Shown here: positions 1 through 9,176 of the stretch, piece after piece
How positions within the stretch are numbered: the first letter of the stretch is position 1
How the letters are laid out: each line of letters starts with the position of its first letter
From: Akkermansiaceae bacterium
GTDB taxonomy: Bacteria > Verrucomicrobiota > Verrucomicrobiia > Verrucomicrobiales > DEV007
Direction: 5' to 3'
DNA: 64,000 nt
NCBI GenBank assembly: GCA_024233005.1
Contig: JACKQE010000001.1
Location: 372,001-436,000 of the forward strand
Notes under the pieces: generated by a model
Database searches by the model: none
The model's input: only the letters and a program-made list of their open reading frames with translations
Told to the model about the DNA's origin: nothing
Made by a program: the position numbers and the translations under genes

Positions 1-2
1 AA

Positions 3-896
3 AGAGAACTGAGAGAACTGCGTCCGGATATCTTCATCGTCAATGAAGACGGAAATATCCCCCAGAAAGAGCGGCTCTGCCGGGAATTGGGGATCCAATA
101 CCTGGTTCTCCGACGGGAACCGGTTTCTGACCTTCCCGCCCGCTCAACCACGGAACTGAGATCCCGGGAGACGATGCCCTACCGCATTGATTTAGCCGGT
201 GGTTGGCTGGATCAGCCCTTTGTTTCCCGGCTCTTCCCCGGCCCGGTCCTGACGGTTTCGCTGGAGGCGACGGTGACTTTCAACGAGCGAAGCGGGATGG
301 CGACGAGCACCCGGAATCATGCTTTGGAATTATGGGGTCCTCAGCTGCCGATCGGAGATCCTGAACGGTTGGCCTACCAACTTTTCTGCTACGACAATCC
401 GCCGGGCACCGAAACCATTTCAGGTTCCCAGGATGCCATAGGCATTGTCATGGCAGGCCTCTGCCGGTCATTCTACAACGGCGCCTACTGGCCTTCCCAG
501 ATCGAGATTGTCCATGATGAAACCATCCTGTCCTTCTTGGAAAGCTCACTCTATCTGGTTCCCTTGGGGCCGAGGGACGAATCCTACGATCCCAGGTTGG
601 GACAGAATCTTACCCAAGAAGGCGCCCAAGCTCTCTCCCTCGCCGCAGAGGCCTGTTGGGAGGCCATCCTTCGTCAAAATTTACCCGACTTTGGTCACTA
701 CTTTCGCGAATCATTCGAATCCCAAGTTCGCCTTTTTCCCGAAATGATGACACCGGCTGCCGCTGAGATGGTAGGTCGCCACCGCGATCGGGCTTTGGGA
801 TGGAAACTCTCGGGCGCCGGCGGTGGCGGATACCTTATTGTCGTTGCCGAACAACCGGTGGAGAACGCTCTGCGGGTGAGGATCCGACGCCGGTGA
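3..896 (+). CDS. Nucleotidyltransferase-GHMP kinase fusion, 3' part (5' end outside window)
   Basis: The reading frame is open from base 3, so the true start lies before the window. The first 30 or so residues (PDIFIVNEDG, then a CRELGIQYLVLRR stretch) resemble the C-terminal part of a cytidylyltransferase-like nucleotidyltransferase domain. From about residue 55 (PYRIDLAGGWLDQP) the protein resembles a GHMP-type sugar kinase: an ISGSQDAIGIVMAGL block stands where the family's phosphate-binding motif lies, and KLSGAGGGGYL is the conserved C-terminal GHMP motif. Such fusions are thought to act on sugars for activated-sugar synthesis. The exact sugar cannot be told from sequence. It ends 6 bases before a convergent SGNH hydrolase gene. 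Confidence 0.75.
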   Translation, partial: RELRELRPDIFIVNEDGNIPQKERLCRELGIQYLVLRREPVSDLPARSTTELRSRETMPYRIDLAGGWLDQPFVSRLFPGPVLTVSLEATVTFNERSGMATSTRNHALELWGPQLPIGDPERLAYQLFCYDNPPGTETISGSQDAIGIVMAGLCRSFYNGAYWPSQIEIVHDETILSFLESSLYLVPLGPRDESYDPRLGQNLTQEGAQALSLAAEACWEAILRQNLPDFGHYFRESFESQVRLFPEMMTPAAAEMVGRHRDRALGWKLSGAGGGGYLIVVAEQPVENALRVRIRRR

Positions 897-902
897 GAGG
901 GT

Positions 903-2195
903 TTATTCGACCAAATCGCCAAGCAAGAGAATGCCTCCGGCGCGGATCTTGTTTCCCTGGAACTTTGCGTCCTTTAGTTCTTCCTCCGGGTTCTTTAGTC
1001 GGAAGGCGACGGGATGGCGGTCAGGTTGATCGGGGTGAATCTCGACGGTGATCTCATGAACTTTGTCAGGATCCAGTCCCATGGCCAGGGACAGAGTTGC
1101 GATGCGGTGATAGGTGCAATACGAATCGAAACGGGGGACTGGTTTGGGCCTGGTTTCCCCATCCACGGTGATGATGACTTGACCTCCATCAGGACCCAGG
1201 AGGTCATAGAGAGAGGCGTTGCTTCCCTTAAAGCGAAAATGCAGTGTGTCGCCGGGATGCGCGCCTTCCCAGATCGTGTCCATGCGCTGCCCGAAATTTT
1301 TCCCGAGACCATCCTCGCGAGCCAGCCTTTTCCAACTGCCACTCAGCATGGACGGTGAAACCTCCACGATTTTGGCGGCTTGGAAGTGATCCGGAACAAA
1401 CGTTTTCGCCAGTTTGGCTTCATGATTCACGGGTTTAGAAGCGGGAACCCAGGATTGGATGGCCTGGGCGAGAACTGCGTTGTAAATGGCGTGCCCGGCA
1501 TCAAGCGGATGGACCCCGTCGTTGGAAAAAACAATTTTTCCAGGAGGGGGAGTTTGGTCTTTGTCCGCTTGGAAAATGAGTTCGCCGGCAGACTCCATTT
1601 CCACTACCTTTAGGGCAAAATTGATACTCGGAATGCCATAAAACTCGGCCAAGCGTTCGTCAGCTGAGGCGGCCTGTGGGCACCTTCCTTGGCGGAGGTC
1701 GGTTTCATAGCCGACCTTGAAAGTGTAGACGAAACAGAGGTCACAATGAGGCAACCGGGCCCAGGTTTGGCGGACGATGCCTTCCAGGGCTCGCCAGATG
1801 GCTTCCGGTTTCGTACCGCCGTCATTGACCGCAAATTCGACAAACATCAGGTCTGGTTGGTGGCGGAGAGCATCCCGTTCCACCCGGTAGACTCCGAGAT
1901 CGCTTCCCGTTCCACCGATGGCAGCGTGGATTTCTTCGATCTGTGCCTTTGGATACTGCTTGGCAAACCATTCACGGGACTTGATCCGCCAACCGTTGGC
2001 GGCAGTGATCGATCCCCCCAGATAGGCGATCTTCACTGATTGGCCGGCTTTGAGTTTGGCGAGGACATTTCCCAAGCCGTTCCTTTGATGGAAAAGTTGT
2101 GCCGGGACCAGCGTCAGGGCTGAATCGTCCGCTCCTTGAGACCACAGGGAGGGAGCAAGGAGGAAAGCGATGAAGAAGGCCGAGCAGGTTTTCAT
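903..2195 (-). CDS. Secreted SGNH/GDSL hydrolase
   Basis: A 430-residue protein with an N-terminal signal peptide (MKTCSAFFIAFLLAPSLWSQ). SGNH hydrolase blocks are visible: GGSIT with the nucleophile Ser near residue 61, a Gly-rich IGGTGSDLG block, FAVND, and FSNDGVHP carrying the Asp-x-x-His pair. A C-terminal part of about 150 residues looks like a beta-sandwich accessory domain. It is probably a periplasmic or extracellular esterase that removes acyl groups from polysaccharide; the substrate is unknown. The start codon overlaps the stop of the upstream adenylating-enzyme gene by 4 bases, so it is the last gene of a four-gene minus-strand operon. A paralogue lies at 32929-34119 (GGSITEMNGYR, FAVND). 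Confidence 0.85.
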   Translation of the reverse strand: MKTCSAFFIAFLLAPSLWSQGADDSALTLVPAQLFHQRNGLGNVLAKLKAGQSVKIAYLGGSITAANGWRIKSREWFAKQYPKAQIEEIHAAIGGTGSDLGVYRVERDALRHQPDLMFVEFAVNDGGTKPEAIWRALEGIVRQTWARLPHCDLCFVYTFKVGYETDLRQGRCPQAASADERLAEFYGIPSINFALKVVEMESAGELIFQADKDQTPPPGKIVFSNDGVHPLDAGHAIYNAVLAQAIQSWVPASKPVNHEAKLAKTFVPDHFQAAKIVEVSPSMLSGSWKRLAREDGLGKNFGQRMDTIWEGAHPGDTLHFRFKGSNASLYDLLGPDGGQVIITVDGETRPKPVPRFDSYCTYHRIATLSLAMGLDPDKVHEITVEIHPDQPDRHPVAFRLKNPEEELKDAKFQGNKIRAGGILLLGDLVE

Positions 2196-3502
2196 GAGGG
2201 TGGTCGATGGTTGAGATATTTGGTGCGCCAGAATGCCCGGGACAATTTACCCCGGGTATCCGGAGTCAGCTCTTGGCAGATCCACCAATGACGTGGCATG
2301 GCAAAAGGGGGAAAGCGTTTACTGATCTCATTCCGCAGCGTATCGATCAAGGGTCCCTCTTCATGTTCCCCGGGATTGATGCAGGCAACGATGTCATCGC
2401 CCCGCGCTGGGTCCGGACTGGGAACACCAAAGACCAGGCAGCACCTAACAAAAGGGAAGGCATGGAGGCAAAGTTCGAGGGAAGCCGGAGATATTTTCCG
2501 GCCAGCCACGTTGATGAGATCATCCAGACGTCCCAGGATGCGAATCCCTTCGGCACCGGGCAGAAACTCCACCAAGTCACTGGTGGTGAACACTCCGTCC
2601 TGAAGGCGCGGTCCGATCTCTTGCGCATTTGAAGATCCGTAACCTGTCGCCACGGCAAGTGACCGGACTTCAAGACAGCCTTCAGGAGAAGGGCAAAGTT
2701 CGACTCCCTCCAGGGCTGTGCCCACGAAAGCTCCGTCGCTGCGGGGGAGGTCACTGGCGTCATAGGCGATGCCTCCGCATTCACTCGATCCATAGAAATT
2801 ATGCACTTTTAGACCGAAACGTTGATGGATGTCACGCTCCAGCTCAAGTCCGAGTGGGGCTCCGGCGGAGATCGCCAAGCCGATGCCACTCCCCAGAATT
2901 CCGGCTGCAGCCCAAGCCCGCCACATGGCGGGGACGGCCGGGAGGGTGAAGGGGGCAAATTCGGATTGGAGAGCGTCGGCAACCGGTTCAGGGAGAAACC
3001 CACCGGCCCACACCAATGGGATCCCATGGAGGAGGAGCGGCAGGACCAGACTGGAGAAGCCATAGGAATGCGCCATGGAGATCGTCCCGAGATTGGGTCT
3101 TGAAGGATCGAGCCCCATCGTGCCCACAATCTGATCTACATCGGCCATCAACTGCTCCGGTTTGAACATGATCCATCGCGGATTACCGGTGGATCCGGAG
3201 GTTCGTTTGAGGTGGCAGATCCCTTCAGGCAGTTGTTGCAGGAAGGCGGCCGGGGGAGCGGTTTGGTTCTGGTCTTCCAGTGGGCACAAAATGAGCCCAT
3301 CCCGCCAAGCCCGCAGGGTGGCAAAAACCGTTTCCACAGAAAATCCCTGGGGGGCGACCAATCCAGTTACCTTGGGAATGCGGCGCAGCCGGGCCTGGAT
3401 TTCTCCAAAGGTCCACTGCCTCTGTTGGGTCAGATCGACCAAGGCCAGCTCCGAGGAGCGCTGGTTGCAGAGAGCCAGCCAACGCTGATAGAGAATCGTC
3501 AT
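2192..3502 (-). CDS. ANL-superfamily adenylating enzyme (acyl-CoA synthetase-like)
   Basis: A 436-residue AMP-binding enzyme. It has the phosphate-binding loop TSGSTGNPRW near residue 100, NFYGSSECGG (adenine-binding YGxxE region), TSDLVE, the hinge ILGRLDDLINVAGRKISP and a C-terminal TRGKLSR with the catalytic Lys. These are the A3, A5, A7, A8 and A10 motifs, so it should be active. It is shorter than typical acyl-CoA synthetases and near MenE size. The carboxylate substrate cannot be assigned. An upstream ATG at 3559 would overlap psd by 50 bases; the ATG at 3502 leaves a 7-base gap and is preferred. Operon with psd and an SGNH hydrolase suggests a lipid or envelope role (inference). Confidence 0.8.
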   Translation of the reverse strand: MTILYQRWLALCNQRSSELALVDLTQQRQWTFGEIQARLRRIPKVTGLVAPQGFSVETVFATLRAWRDGLILCPLEDQNQTAPPAAFLQQLPEGICHLKRTSGSTGNPRWIMFKPEQLMADVDQIVGTMGLDPSRPNLGTISMAHSYGFSSLVLPLLLHGIPLVWAGGFLPEPVADALQSEFAPFTLPAVPAMWRAWAAAGILGSGIGLAISAGAPLGLELERDIHQRFGLKVHNFYGSSECGGIAYDASDLPRSDGAFVGTALEGVELCPSPEGCLEVRSLAVATGYGSSNAQEIGPRLQDGVFTTSDLVEFLPGAEGIRILGRLDDLINVAGRKISPASLELCLHAFPFVRCCLVFGVPSPDPARGDDIVACINPGEHEEGPLIDTLRNEISKRFPPFAMPRHWWICQELTPDTRGKLSRAFWRTKYLNHRPPS

Positions 3503-3509
3503 GGCAGGC

Positions 3510-4418
3510 TCAGGCGAAGCCCAGGCGGTCACCCATCTGGGCAAAAAGTTCGATGCCATGAGCCGTTTGGGTCACCAGATCGTTCTCCAGGCGGACCTTT
3601 CCAGGCTCGAAGATCAGCATGGTCATGGAGCCTCCGAAAGCGAAATACCCTTTTTCCGCTCCTCGGCTCACCGGGGTATCCGGAGTGTAGGTCTGGACGA
3701 TGCTCCCCACATTGGTCGCCCCAATTTCCAGAATGAGAATCTTTCCCAGGGTGGAGGCGGTGTCCAACTCGGTCAACACCCGCTTGTTTTCCAAGAGTAT
3801 GCCAAGATTGCGCCGCAGGGCGATCGGATTGACCGAGTAGAGGGCTCCGTTGATGGTCTTTCCCGGCCCGGGTGTTCCAGCGGCACAGAAGTGGAAACGA
3901 TGATAATCCACCGGGCAAAGCCGGGATATCACGGCTGTCCCATCCCGATAGCGCTCCGCCAATTCCGGATCACCGAGAAGTCGGGGCAAATCGAAACGCT
4001 GTCCTTTCGCGTAGACCGAGTCCACCTCGGAAAGGTTTTGGTAGCCGAGGTGACGCCCATCTGCTGGAAACACCACCGCTCCCGACTCCGGCGCCAACGG
4101 ACGTGCTTCTGGTTTGAGGCGGCGCGTGAAAAAGGCATTGAACGATCGGAAATCACTCAGGCTGTCCTCGGCTTCAGAGAGATCGATACCATACTTGGCA
4201 ACAAAGCCGGGGATTTGGGAGCGGCTGCGCGTGGACGCCGCCCACCACCCGTAGGCACGGGAAAAGAAAGCCCGTTTTACCAAAGCTTCCACCGCAAGGC
4301 GTCCCGCAGCGGATTCATAGGCCCAGCGGAGGAAGGATTCTCCGAAAATGGCTTCGACTTTTAGGCACCGGTCATAGCGGTCGTAGTACTCGACCGCTAG
4401 ACCGGGCGCTGCGCTCAT
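3510..4418 (-). CDS. psd: Phosphatidylserine decarboxylase proenzyme
   Basis: A 302-residue pyruvoyl-dependent decarboxylase that converts phosphatidylserine to phosphatidylethanolamine at the inner membrane. The catalytic Asp is in VFPADGRH, the His in PVDYHRFHF, and the self-cleavage site is the GGS of YFAFGGSMTMLIF, where Ser becomes the pyruvoyl group. The C-terminal small subunit would be about 36 residues. The residue after the cleavage Ser is Met, whereas many family members have Thr or Ser there. The frame is open to 4562, but that extension overlaps the cyclophilin gene; the ATG at 4418 gives the family-like N-terminus MSAAPGLAVEYYDR. It lies between cyclophilin and the ANL gene in one operon. 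Confidence 0.92.
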   Translation of the reverse strand: MSAAPGLAVEYYDRYDRCLKVEAIFGESFLRWAYESAAGRLAVEALVKRAFFSRAYGWWAASTRSRSQIPGFVAKYGIDLSEAEDSLSDFRSFNAFFTRRLKPEARPLAPESGAVVFPADGRHLGYQNLSEVDSVYAKGQRFDLPRLLGDPELAERYRDGTAVISRLCPVDYHRFHFCAAGTPGPGKTINGALYSVNPIALRRNLGILLENKRVLTELDTASTLGKILILEIGATNVGSIVQTYTPDTPVSRGAEKGYFAFGGSMTMLIFEPGKVRLENDLVTQTAHGIELFAQMGDRLGFA

Positions 4419-4458
4419 GAGGGGCTGAAAGAAGGTGAAAGGTCGCTGGGCGACCGGC

Positions 4459-5034
<576 letters not shown>

Positions 5035-5039
5035 GGAGG

Positions 5040-5089
5040 TTGGATTTTGGGGGTTGATGAATCAGCCATCAACCTAGTCCAGAATCCAA
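5040..5089. repeat. Long imperfect inverted repeat between cyclophilin and surE
   Basis: The outer arms 5040-5050 and 5079-5089 pair over 11 positions with one G-U wobble. The inner arms GGTTGATG (5052-5059) and CATCAACC (5067-5074) pair perfectly around a 7-base loop. The element begins 6 bases before the cyclophilin start codon and so would form a stem in the 5' leader of that mRNA, or be a protein-binding dyad in the divergent promoter region. Function is not known. Confidence 0.5.
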
Positions 5090-5161
5090 GGTTGTCCAGC
5101 GCGGCAGCCGATTTCGGTTGATCGCGCCCAAGCGTCGGACGAATAGACTCTTTCTTTCACA

Positions 5162-5863
5162 ATGCGACTGCTGCTGACCAATGATGATGGATGGGATGCC
5201 CCCGGGCTCATGGCCATGCGCGGGGCTTGTCTTCGTCTCTGGCCGGAGGCGGAAATCCTGGTCGTTGCGCCAGCGGCCGAGGCCTCGCAGGTCGGCCACC
5301 GGGTCACCACCACTGCCCCACTCCGGGTGGATGAGCGCGGGGAGGGTGTCTTTGCCGTCGGGGGTACTCCGGCGGACTGTGTCCGACTGGCCCTCTCGGT
5401 GATCCTACCTTGGCGACCGGACTGGGTTCTATCGGGGATCAACGCTGGAGGGAATCTGGGGCATGACATCCCCATTTCGGGAACGGTCGCGGCAGCACGG
5501 GAGGCCGCCTACCATGGCGTGGCCTCCGCCGCGTTTTCACACTTTCTCGTTCGCGGGTTGCCATTGGATTGGGAAACAGCCGCCTTGCGGGCAACGCTGG
5601 TGTTCCAAGAGTTGACGGAGCAGACTTTGGAGGATGGGGAGTTCTGGAATGTGAACCTGCCTCACCTGCCTCCGGACTCCCCGGCTCCCAGGCACCGACT
5701 CGCCATTCCCGAGCGAAAACCGTTGGAAAATGCCTACCATCGTCCCGGCTCTGACAACCTGTGGCATTACACCGGTCGCTATCATGAGCGACCCCACGGG
5801 CCGGAGAGCGATGTCGCGGTCTGTTTCGGTGGTGACATTTCCGTGTCCCGTTTGCGAGTGTGA
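5162..5863 (+). CDS. surE: 5'-nucleotidase/phosphatase SurE
   Basis: A 233-residue cytoplasmic metal-dependent nucleotidase of the SurE family, hydrolysing nucleoside monophosphates and possibly short polyphosphate. The N-terminal LLLTNDDGWDAPG holds the metal-binding Asp pair. EASQVGHRVTTT carries the conserved Ser region, VGGTPADCVRLAL matches the family core, and SGINAGGNLGHDIPISGTVA carries the metal-binding Asn. Length is slightly below the usual 250 residues but the core is complete. The ATG at 5162 places NDD at residues 7-9, as in the family. It is divergent from the cyclophilin gene and is followed by a hairpin at 5879-5915. Confidence 0.95.
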   Translation: MRLLLTNDDGWDAPGLMAMRGACLRLWPEAEILVVAPAAEASQVGHRVTTTAPLRVDERGEGVFAVGGTPADCVRLALSVILPWRPDWVLSGINAGGNLGHDIPISGTVAAAREAAYHGVASAAFSHFLVRGLPLDWETAALRATLVFQELTEQTLEDGEFWNVNLPHLPPDSPAPRHRLAIPERKPLENAYHRPGSDNLWHYTGRYHERPHGPESDVAVCFGGDISVSRLRV

Positions 5864-5878
5864 GGCGCGATGGCGCCG

Positions 5879-5915
5879 TTCGGGCAGGTCAAAATTTTCC
5901 TCGTTTTTGCCCGAA
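5879..5915. terminator. Hairpin after surE, possible terminator
   Basis: The arms TTCGGGCA (5879-5886) and TGCCCGAA (5908-5915) pair perfectly over 8 bp around a 21-base AT-rich loop. They lie 15 bases after the surE stop codon and before the start chosen for the next gene. No long T-run follows, so intrinsic termination is uncertain. Confidence 0.4.
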
Positions 5916-5962
5916 TGCGGATTATTTTCCGGGTTGATTCATCTCCCAGCCATTCCCGGACC

Positions 5963-6550
5963 ATGAACGCATTGCGTGCCGCTTGTATCTTCCTTGGACT
6001 TTCCGTTCAGGCCTCTCCGGCGCTGGACTATAAAAAAGACATCATGCCCATCATGAAGGAGCACTGCTTTGAGTGCCATCGCGAGGGCAATTCCAAGGGG
6101 AGCCTGATCCTAGACAATTTGGACAGGTTCAAGGAAGACCATGTGGGCAAGAACCGTCCGGTGGTGCCAAGTGACCCGGAGGCGAGTGACCTGCTCAGAT
6201 TGATGAAATTGGACCCTTCCGATTCAGACTTCATGCCGCGCAAAGGTCAGCCCTTGCCGGAAAAGGAACTCAAGCTGATTGAGGACTGGATTAAGGAAGG
6301 CGCGGTGGTGGACGCCGCCGCCGAGGGCAAAACCGGTGAGATGAAAAAACCGGCGTCACCTTCCCCGAGTCAGGAATTTTTGTCCTGGACCAACAAAGAA
6401 GGCAAAGAATTGAAAGCAAGGTTCATGCGACTCGCCGGGAACACCGTGGTGATTGCCACGGAGAATGGCAGAAGCTTCAATGTGCCGTTGGAAAAACTTT
6501 CCGATGCCAGTGTGGCCCAGGCCAAAAAGCTCGGGGGGGTCGCTGAATAG
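5963..6550 (+). CDS. Secreted planctomycete-type cytochrome domain fused to SHD1 domain
   Basis: A 195-residue protein with a signal peptide (MNALRAACIFLGLSVQASPA). Residues about 22-105 form a planctomycete cytochrome c domain (PSCyt1 type): KKDIMPIMKEHCFECH with one CxxCH haem site, then DFMPRKGQPLPEKEL. After an Ala/Pro/Ser-rich linker, residues about 137-190 (FLSWTNKEGKELKARFMR, then FNVPLEKLSDASV) match the SLA1 homology domain 1 pattern, common in secreted proteins of this phylum group. The frame is open from 5870, but the ATG at 5963 gives the signal peptide. The role is unknown, perhaps electron transfer or a scaffold in the periplasm. It is convergent with a DUF1501 gene 3 bases away. 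Confidence 0.82.
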   Translation: MNALRAACIFLGLSVQASPALDYKKDIMPIMKEHCFECHREGNSKGSLILDNLDRFKEDHVGKNRPVVPSDPEASDLLRLMKLDPSDSDFMPRKGQPLPEKELKLIEDWIKEGAVVDAAAEGKTGEMKKPASPSPSQEFLSWTNKEGKELKARFMRLAGNTVVIATENGRSFNVPLEKLSDASVAQAKKLGGVAE

Positions 6551-6553
6551 GCG

Positions 6554-8002
6554 TCAAACCAAGCCGGGAATCGGCCGTCCATTGTATAGCATGTGGGGCC
6601 GGTCGCCGGAATCAAGCCATTTGGCATCGCGGGGCAACCCGAGACTTTCATAAATGGTTGCCGCGAGATTCTCCGGGGTCTGGGGTTCGCTCGCCGGGAA
6701 GGCGCCCAGTTTGTCTGTGGAACCGATCACTCGACCGCCTTGAAGGCCGCCTCCGGCGAGGAACACTGTCTGGGCCGCTCCCCAATGATCCCGTCCCGGC
6801 AGTCTGGCTCCACTGATGGCTGAAATCTTGGGGGTTCTTCCGAACTCTCCCGCCATCACCACCAGGGTGTCGTCAAGCATCCCCTTTTCCTGGAGATCAG
6901 AGAGTAACGCGGCCACGCCGCGGTCCATCGGCGGAAGAAGAAAATTCTTCAGATTGGGAAACGCGGACTGATGCGTGTCCCAGGCTTCATTGTTACCGAG
7001 ATTAACTTGGACCAGTCGCACGCCCGATTCCACCAGTTGTCTCGCCATGAGCAGGGACCATCCAAAAGAATTTCGTCCGTAGCGGTCTTGATCCTTGGCG
7101 GATGCCGCGTGGACATCAAAAGCACGGCGGGTTTTGGGATCAAACAGCAGCGCCGCGGCCCGCTGGCGGTGCCGGTCGAGATCGGCCGTTTCTGCCATGC
7201 GTTCAAAGCCCGCCTGTTCGGCATCCAAGTGCGCCAGAAGATCGAGGCGGCCGGTGAGCCGCCCGTTGGCAAGTCGTTCCGGCAGGGTCAGGTTGGGTGC
7301 CTCGAACGAAAGGTGTGCCGCATCTTCCCGGCCGCGTTCATGGTGAAACAGGTACTCCGGATAGGCCCCGTAGTTTTTGGCATTGAACCGGGATGCTTCA
7401 ATGAAAAACGGGTCATAAAAATGGCCCATTTTTCCACCGAATTGTCCCGGAATGACCCGTCCCGTGCGGTGGATGAGTTTCTCCGGCAACACCACCGCCG
7501 GAGGCAGATTGTTGCCTTGGTTGGAAAGTTGAGAGCCCGCCAGCGAGGCGATGGAGGGCCAGTCCGATTCTTTCGGTTTCCCGGGATCAAATCCATCGGG
7601 CATGTCCGAGCGCCCTGTCAGCATGGCATGGTGACCCTGGGAATGCTCGTTGAAAGGATGGGTCAGGGAGCGGCAGACTGACCACAGGTTGCTGCACTTT
7701 GCCAAGTGGGGCAGGTGCTCACAGATCCGGAATCCTGGGGTTTTGGTGGGGATGGACTGAAATTCGCCGCGCACCTCCGGTGGCGCGTCGGGCTTCATGT
7801 CGAAAGAATCGTGTTGGGACAGTCCTCCTGAGAGAAAAATGAAAATGACCGACTTGTCCCGGGCTTGGCGGCTCGTGGATTCCCCGGAAAGGGCCTGCAA
7901 TGCCGCCAGATGGTTCATCCCCAAACCCAAGATACTGACCGCTCCCGCTTGAATGGCGGCGCGCCGGGGTAGTTGGGGATGTTGCAACGGAACCTTCTTC
8001 AT
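6554..8002 (-). CDS. DUF1501 family protein (alkaline-phosphatase-like fold)
   Basis: A 482-residue DUF1501 protein. The N-terminus contains a twin Arg followed by a hydrophobic stretch (LPRRAAIQAGAVSILGLGM), which suggests Tat export. DUF1501 features are VIFIFLSGGLSQHDSFDMKP near residue 55, VMAGEFGRTP and GRDHWG. The family is related to sulfatases and phosphatases and is typical of Planctomycetota and Verrucomicrobiota, usually paired with DUF1549/DUF1553 cytochrome proteins. Here no such partner is adjacent; instead a PSCyt1-SHD1 gene converges on it. Its biochemical activity is not established. A second DUF1501 gene is at 62732. Confidence 0.9.
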   Translation of the reverse strand: MKKVPLQHPQLPRRAAIQAGAVSILGLGMNHLAALQALSGESTSRQARDKSVIFIFLSGGLSQHDSFDMKPDAPPEVRGEFQSIPTKTPGFRICEHLPHLAKCSNLWSVCRSLTHPFNEHSQGHHAMLTGRSDMPDGFDPGKPKESDWPSIASLAGSQLSNQGNNLPPAVVLPEKLIHRTGRVIPGQFGGKMGHFYDPFFIEASRFNAKNYGAYPEYLFHHERGREDAAHLSFEAPNLTLPERLANGRLTGRLDLLAHLDAEQAGFERMAETADLDRHRQRAAALLFDPKTRRAFDVHAASAKDQDRYGRNSFGWSLLMARQLVESGVRLVQVNLGNNEAWDTHQSAFPNLKNFLLPPMDRGVAALLSDLQEKGMLDDTLVVMAGEFGRTPKISAISGARLPGRDHWGAAQTVFLAGGGLQGGRVIGSTDKLGAFPASEPQTPENLAATIYESLGLPRDAKWLDSGDRPHMLYNGRPIPGLV

Positions 8003-8062
8003 CTCGAAACCAAGCCAATGTAAGGCTTTGGGCTCAAAGTGGGAAGCTCCCTGATCGCGTCC

Positions 8063-9025
8063 TTACCAACGGTTGGCTTGGATGAAGTCAGGATCCCCGC
8101 CGAGGAAGTGGTTCAGGTTATTGACGGCGCGCAGCGCCTGACGGACCACGCTTTCATAGGTGCGGGAACCAATGTGGGAAGTGATCACCGTGTTCGGCGC
8201 CGAAAGCAGGGGGTGGTCCGCAGGGGGCGGTTCCTCATCCAGGACGTCCGCTCCGTAACCACCCAATTTCCCTGAGGCGAGGGCTTCGGCAAGGGCCTGG
8301 GTTTCCACCAATTCTCCCCGGGCACAGTTCAGCACGATGGCTCCCTTCTTCATGCGGGCGATGCTGTCGGCTCCGATCAACCCCCGGGTCTCGTCGGAGA
8401 GAAAGCAGTGCAGGGAAATGACGTCGGCTTGCTCGAGCACTTCATTCATGGACTGGCAACGGGTCACTCCGTGTTCACTTGCGAAGCCTTCGTCCCAGAA
8501 TATGTCATAGGCGATCACCGGCATGCCGAAAGCCTTGGCACGGATGGCCACCTCCTTGCCGATGCGCCCCATCCCGATGATACCCATTGTTCTGCCAAGA
8601 ATTTCATGCCCGGTGACCCGCTTCCACTGCCCTTGGCGGGCGGCACCCGCGACTTCGACAAGGTGTTTGGAAAGGCACAGCAGAAGTCCGAAGGTGTGCT
8701 CGGCGACCGTGGTGTGATTCACCCCGGGCGTGTTCAGGACGGCAATGCGGTTTTCGGTGGCGCAGGCGACATCGATCTTGTCCAGTCCGATGCCATATTT
8801 GCTCAAAACCTTGAGACGGGGCAGTGATTTTTCGATCACCGCCCTGGTGATGGCATCGTCACCGCAGAGGAACGCGTCAAAATCACCCGCAAGTTCAAGC
8901 ATTTTGGCCTCGGGGAGCGGACCTCGCTCCCGCACGATTTCGTAGCCCTGGCTTTCCAGCAACTCATGGTGAGGGCCGGGTGTGTCTTGGAAGGAAGTGG
9001 TGGTGAGGAGAACTCGGGTAGCCAT
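8063..9025 (-). CDS. D-isomer-specific 2-hydroxyacid dehydrogenase (SerA-like)
   Basis: A 320-residue NAD-dependent dehydrogenase. The catalytic domain is split around a Rossmann core: GMGRIGKEVA is the dinucleotide loop, NCARGELVE carries the catalytic Arg region, LDEEPP holds the Glu region and SHIGSRTYESV the catalytic His. YGIGLDKID and NTPGVNHTTVAEH match phosphoglycerate dehydrogenase-like enzymes. It lacks the C-terminal ACT/ASB domains of long SerA, so the substrate could be phosphoglycerate or another 2-hydroxyacid. The frame stays open to 9439, but that part is antisense to the next gene; the ATG at 9025 gives the family-like MATRVLLTTTSF. It is monocistronic by layout. Confidence 0.92.
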   Translation of the reverse strand: MATRVLLTTTSFQDTPGPHHELLESQGYEIVRERGPLPEAKMLELAGDFDAFLCGDDAITRAVIEKSLPRLKVLSKYGIGLDKIDVACATENRIAVLNTPGVNHTTVAEHTFGLLLCLSKHLVEVAGAARQGQWKRVTGHEILGRTMGIIGMGRIGKEVAIRAKAFGMPVIAYDIFWDEGFASEHGVTRCQSMNEVLEQADVISLHCFLSDETRGLIGADSIARMKKGAIVLNCARGELVETQALAEALASGKLGGYGADVLDEEPPPADHPLLSAPNTVITSHIGSRTYESVVRQALRAVNNLNHFLGGDPDFIQANRW

Positions 9026-9176
9026 GATGGCTGGCAATTTTTCGCCATGAGGACACGAACGCAAGAGAATGTTCCCGTTCCGGAGAATGGTTGAAAACTT
9101 TCCCTTCCGCAGGCACCCGGTCCAGGGGGGCATCGATTTCCATGTCTTTTGTCGCGATCCGATGCTAAATCGTGCC

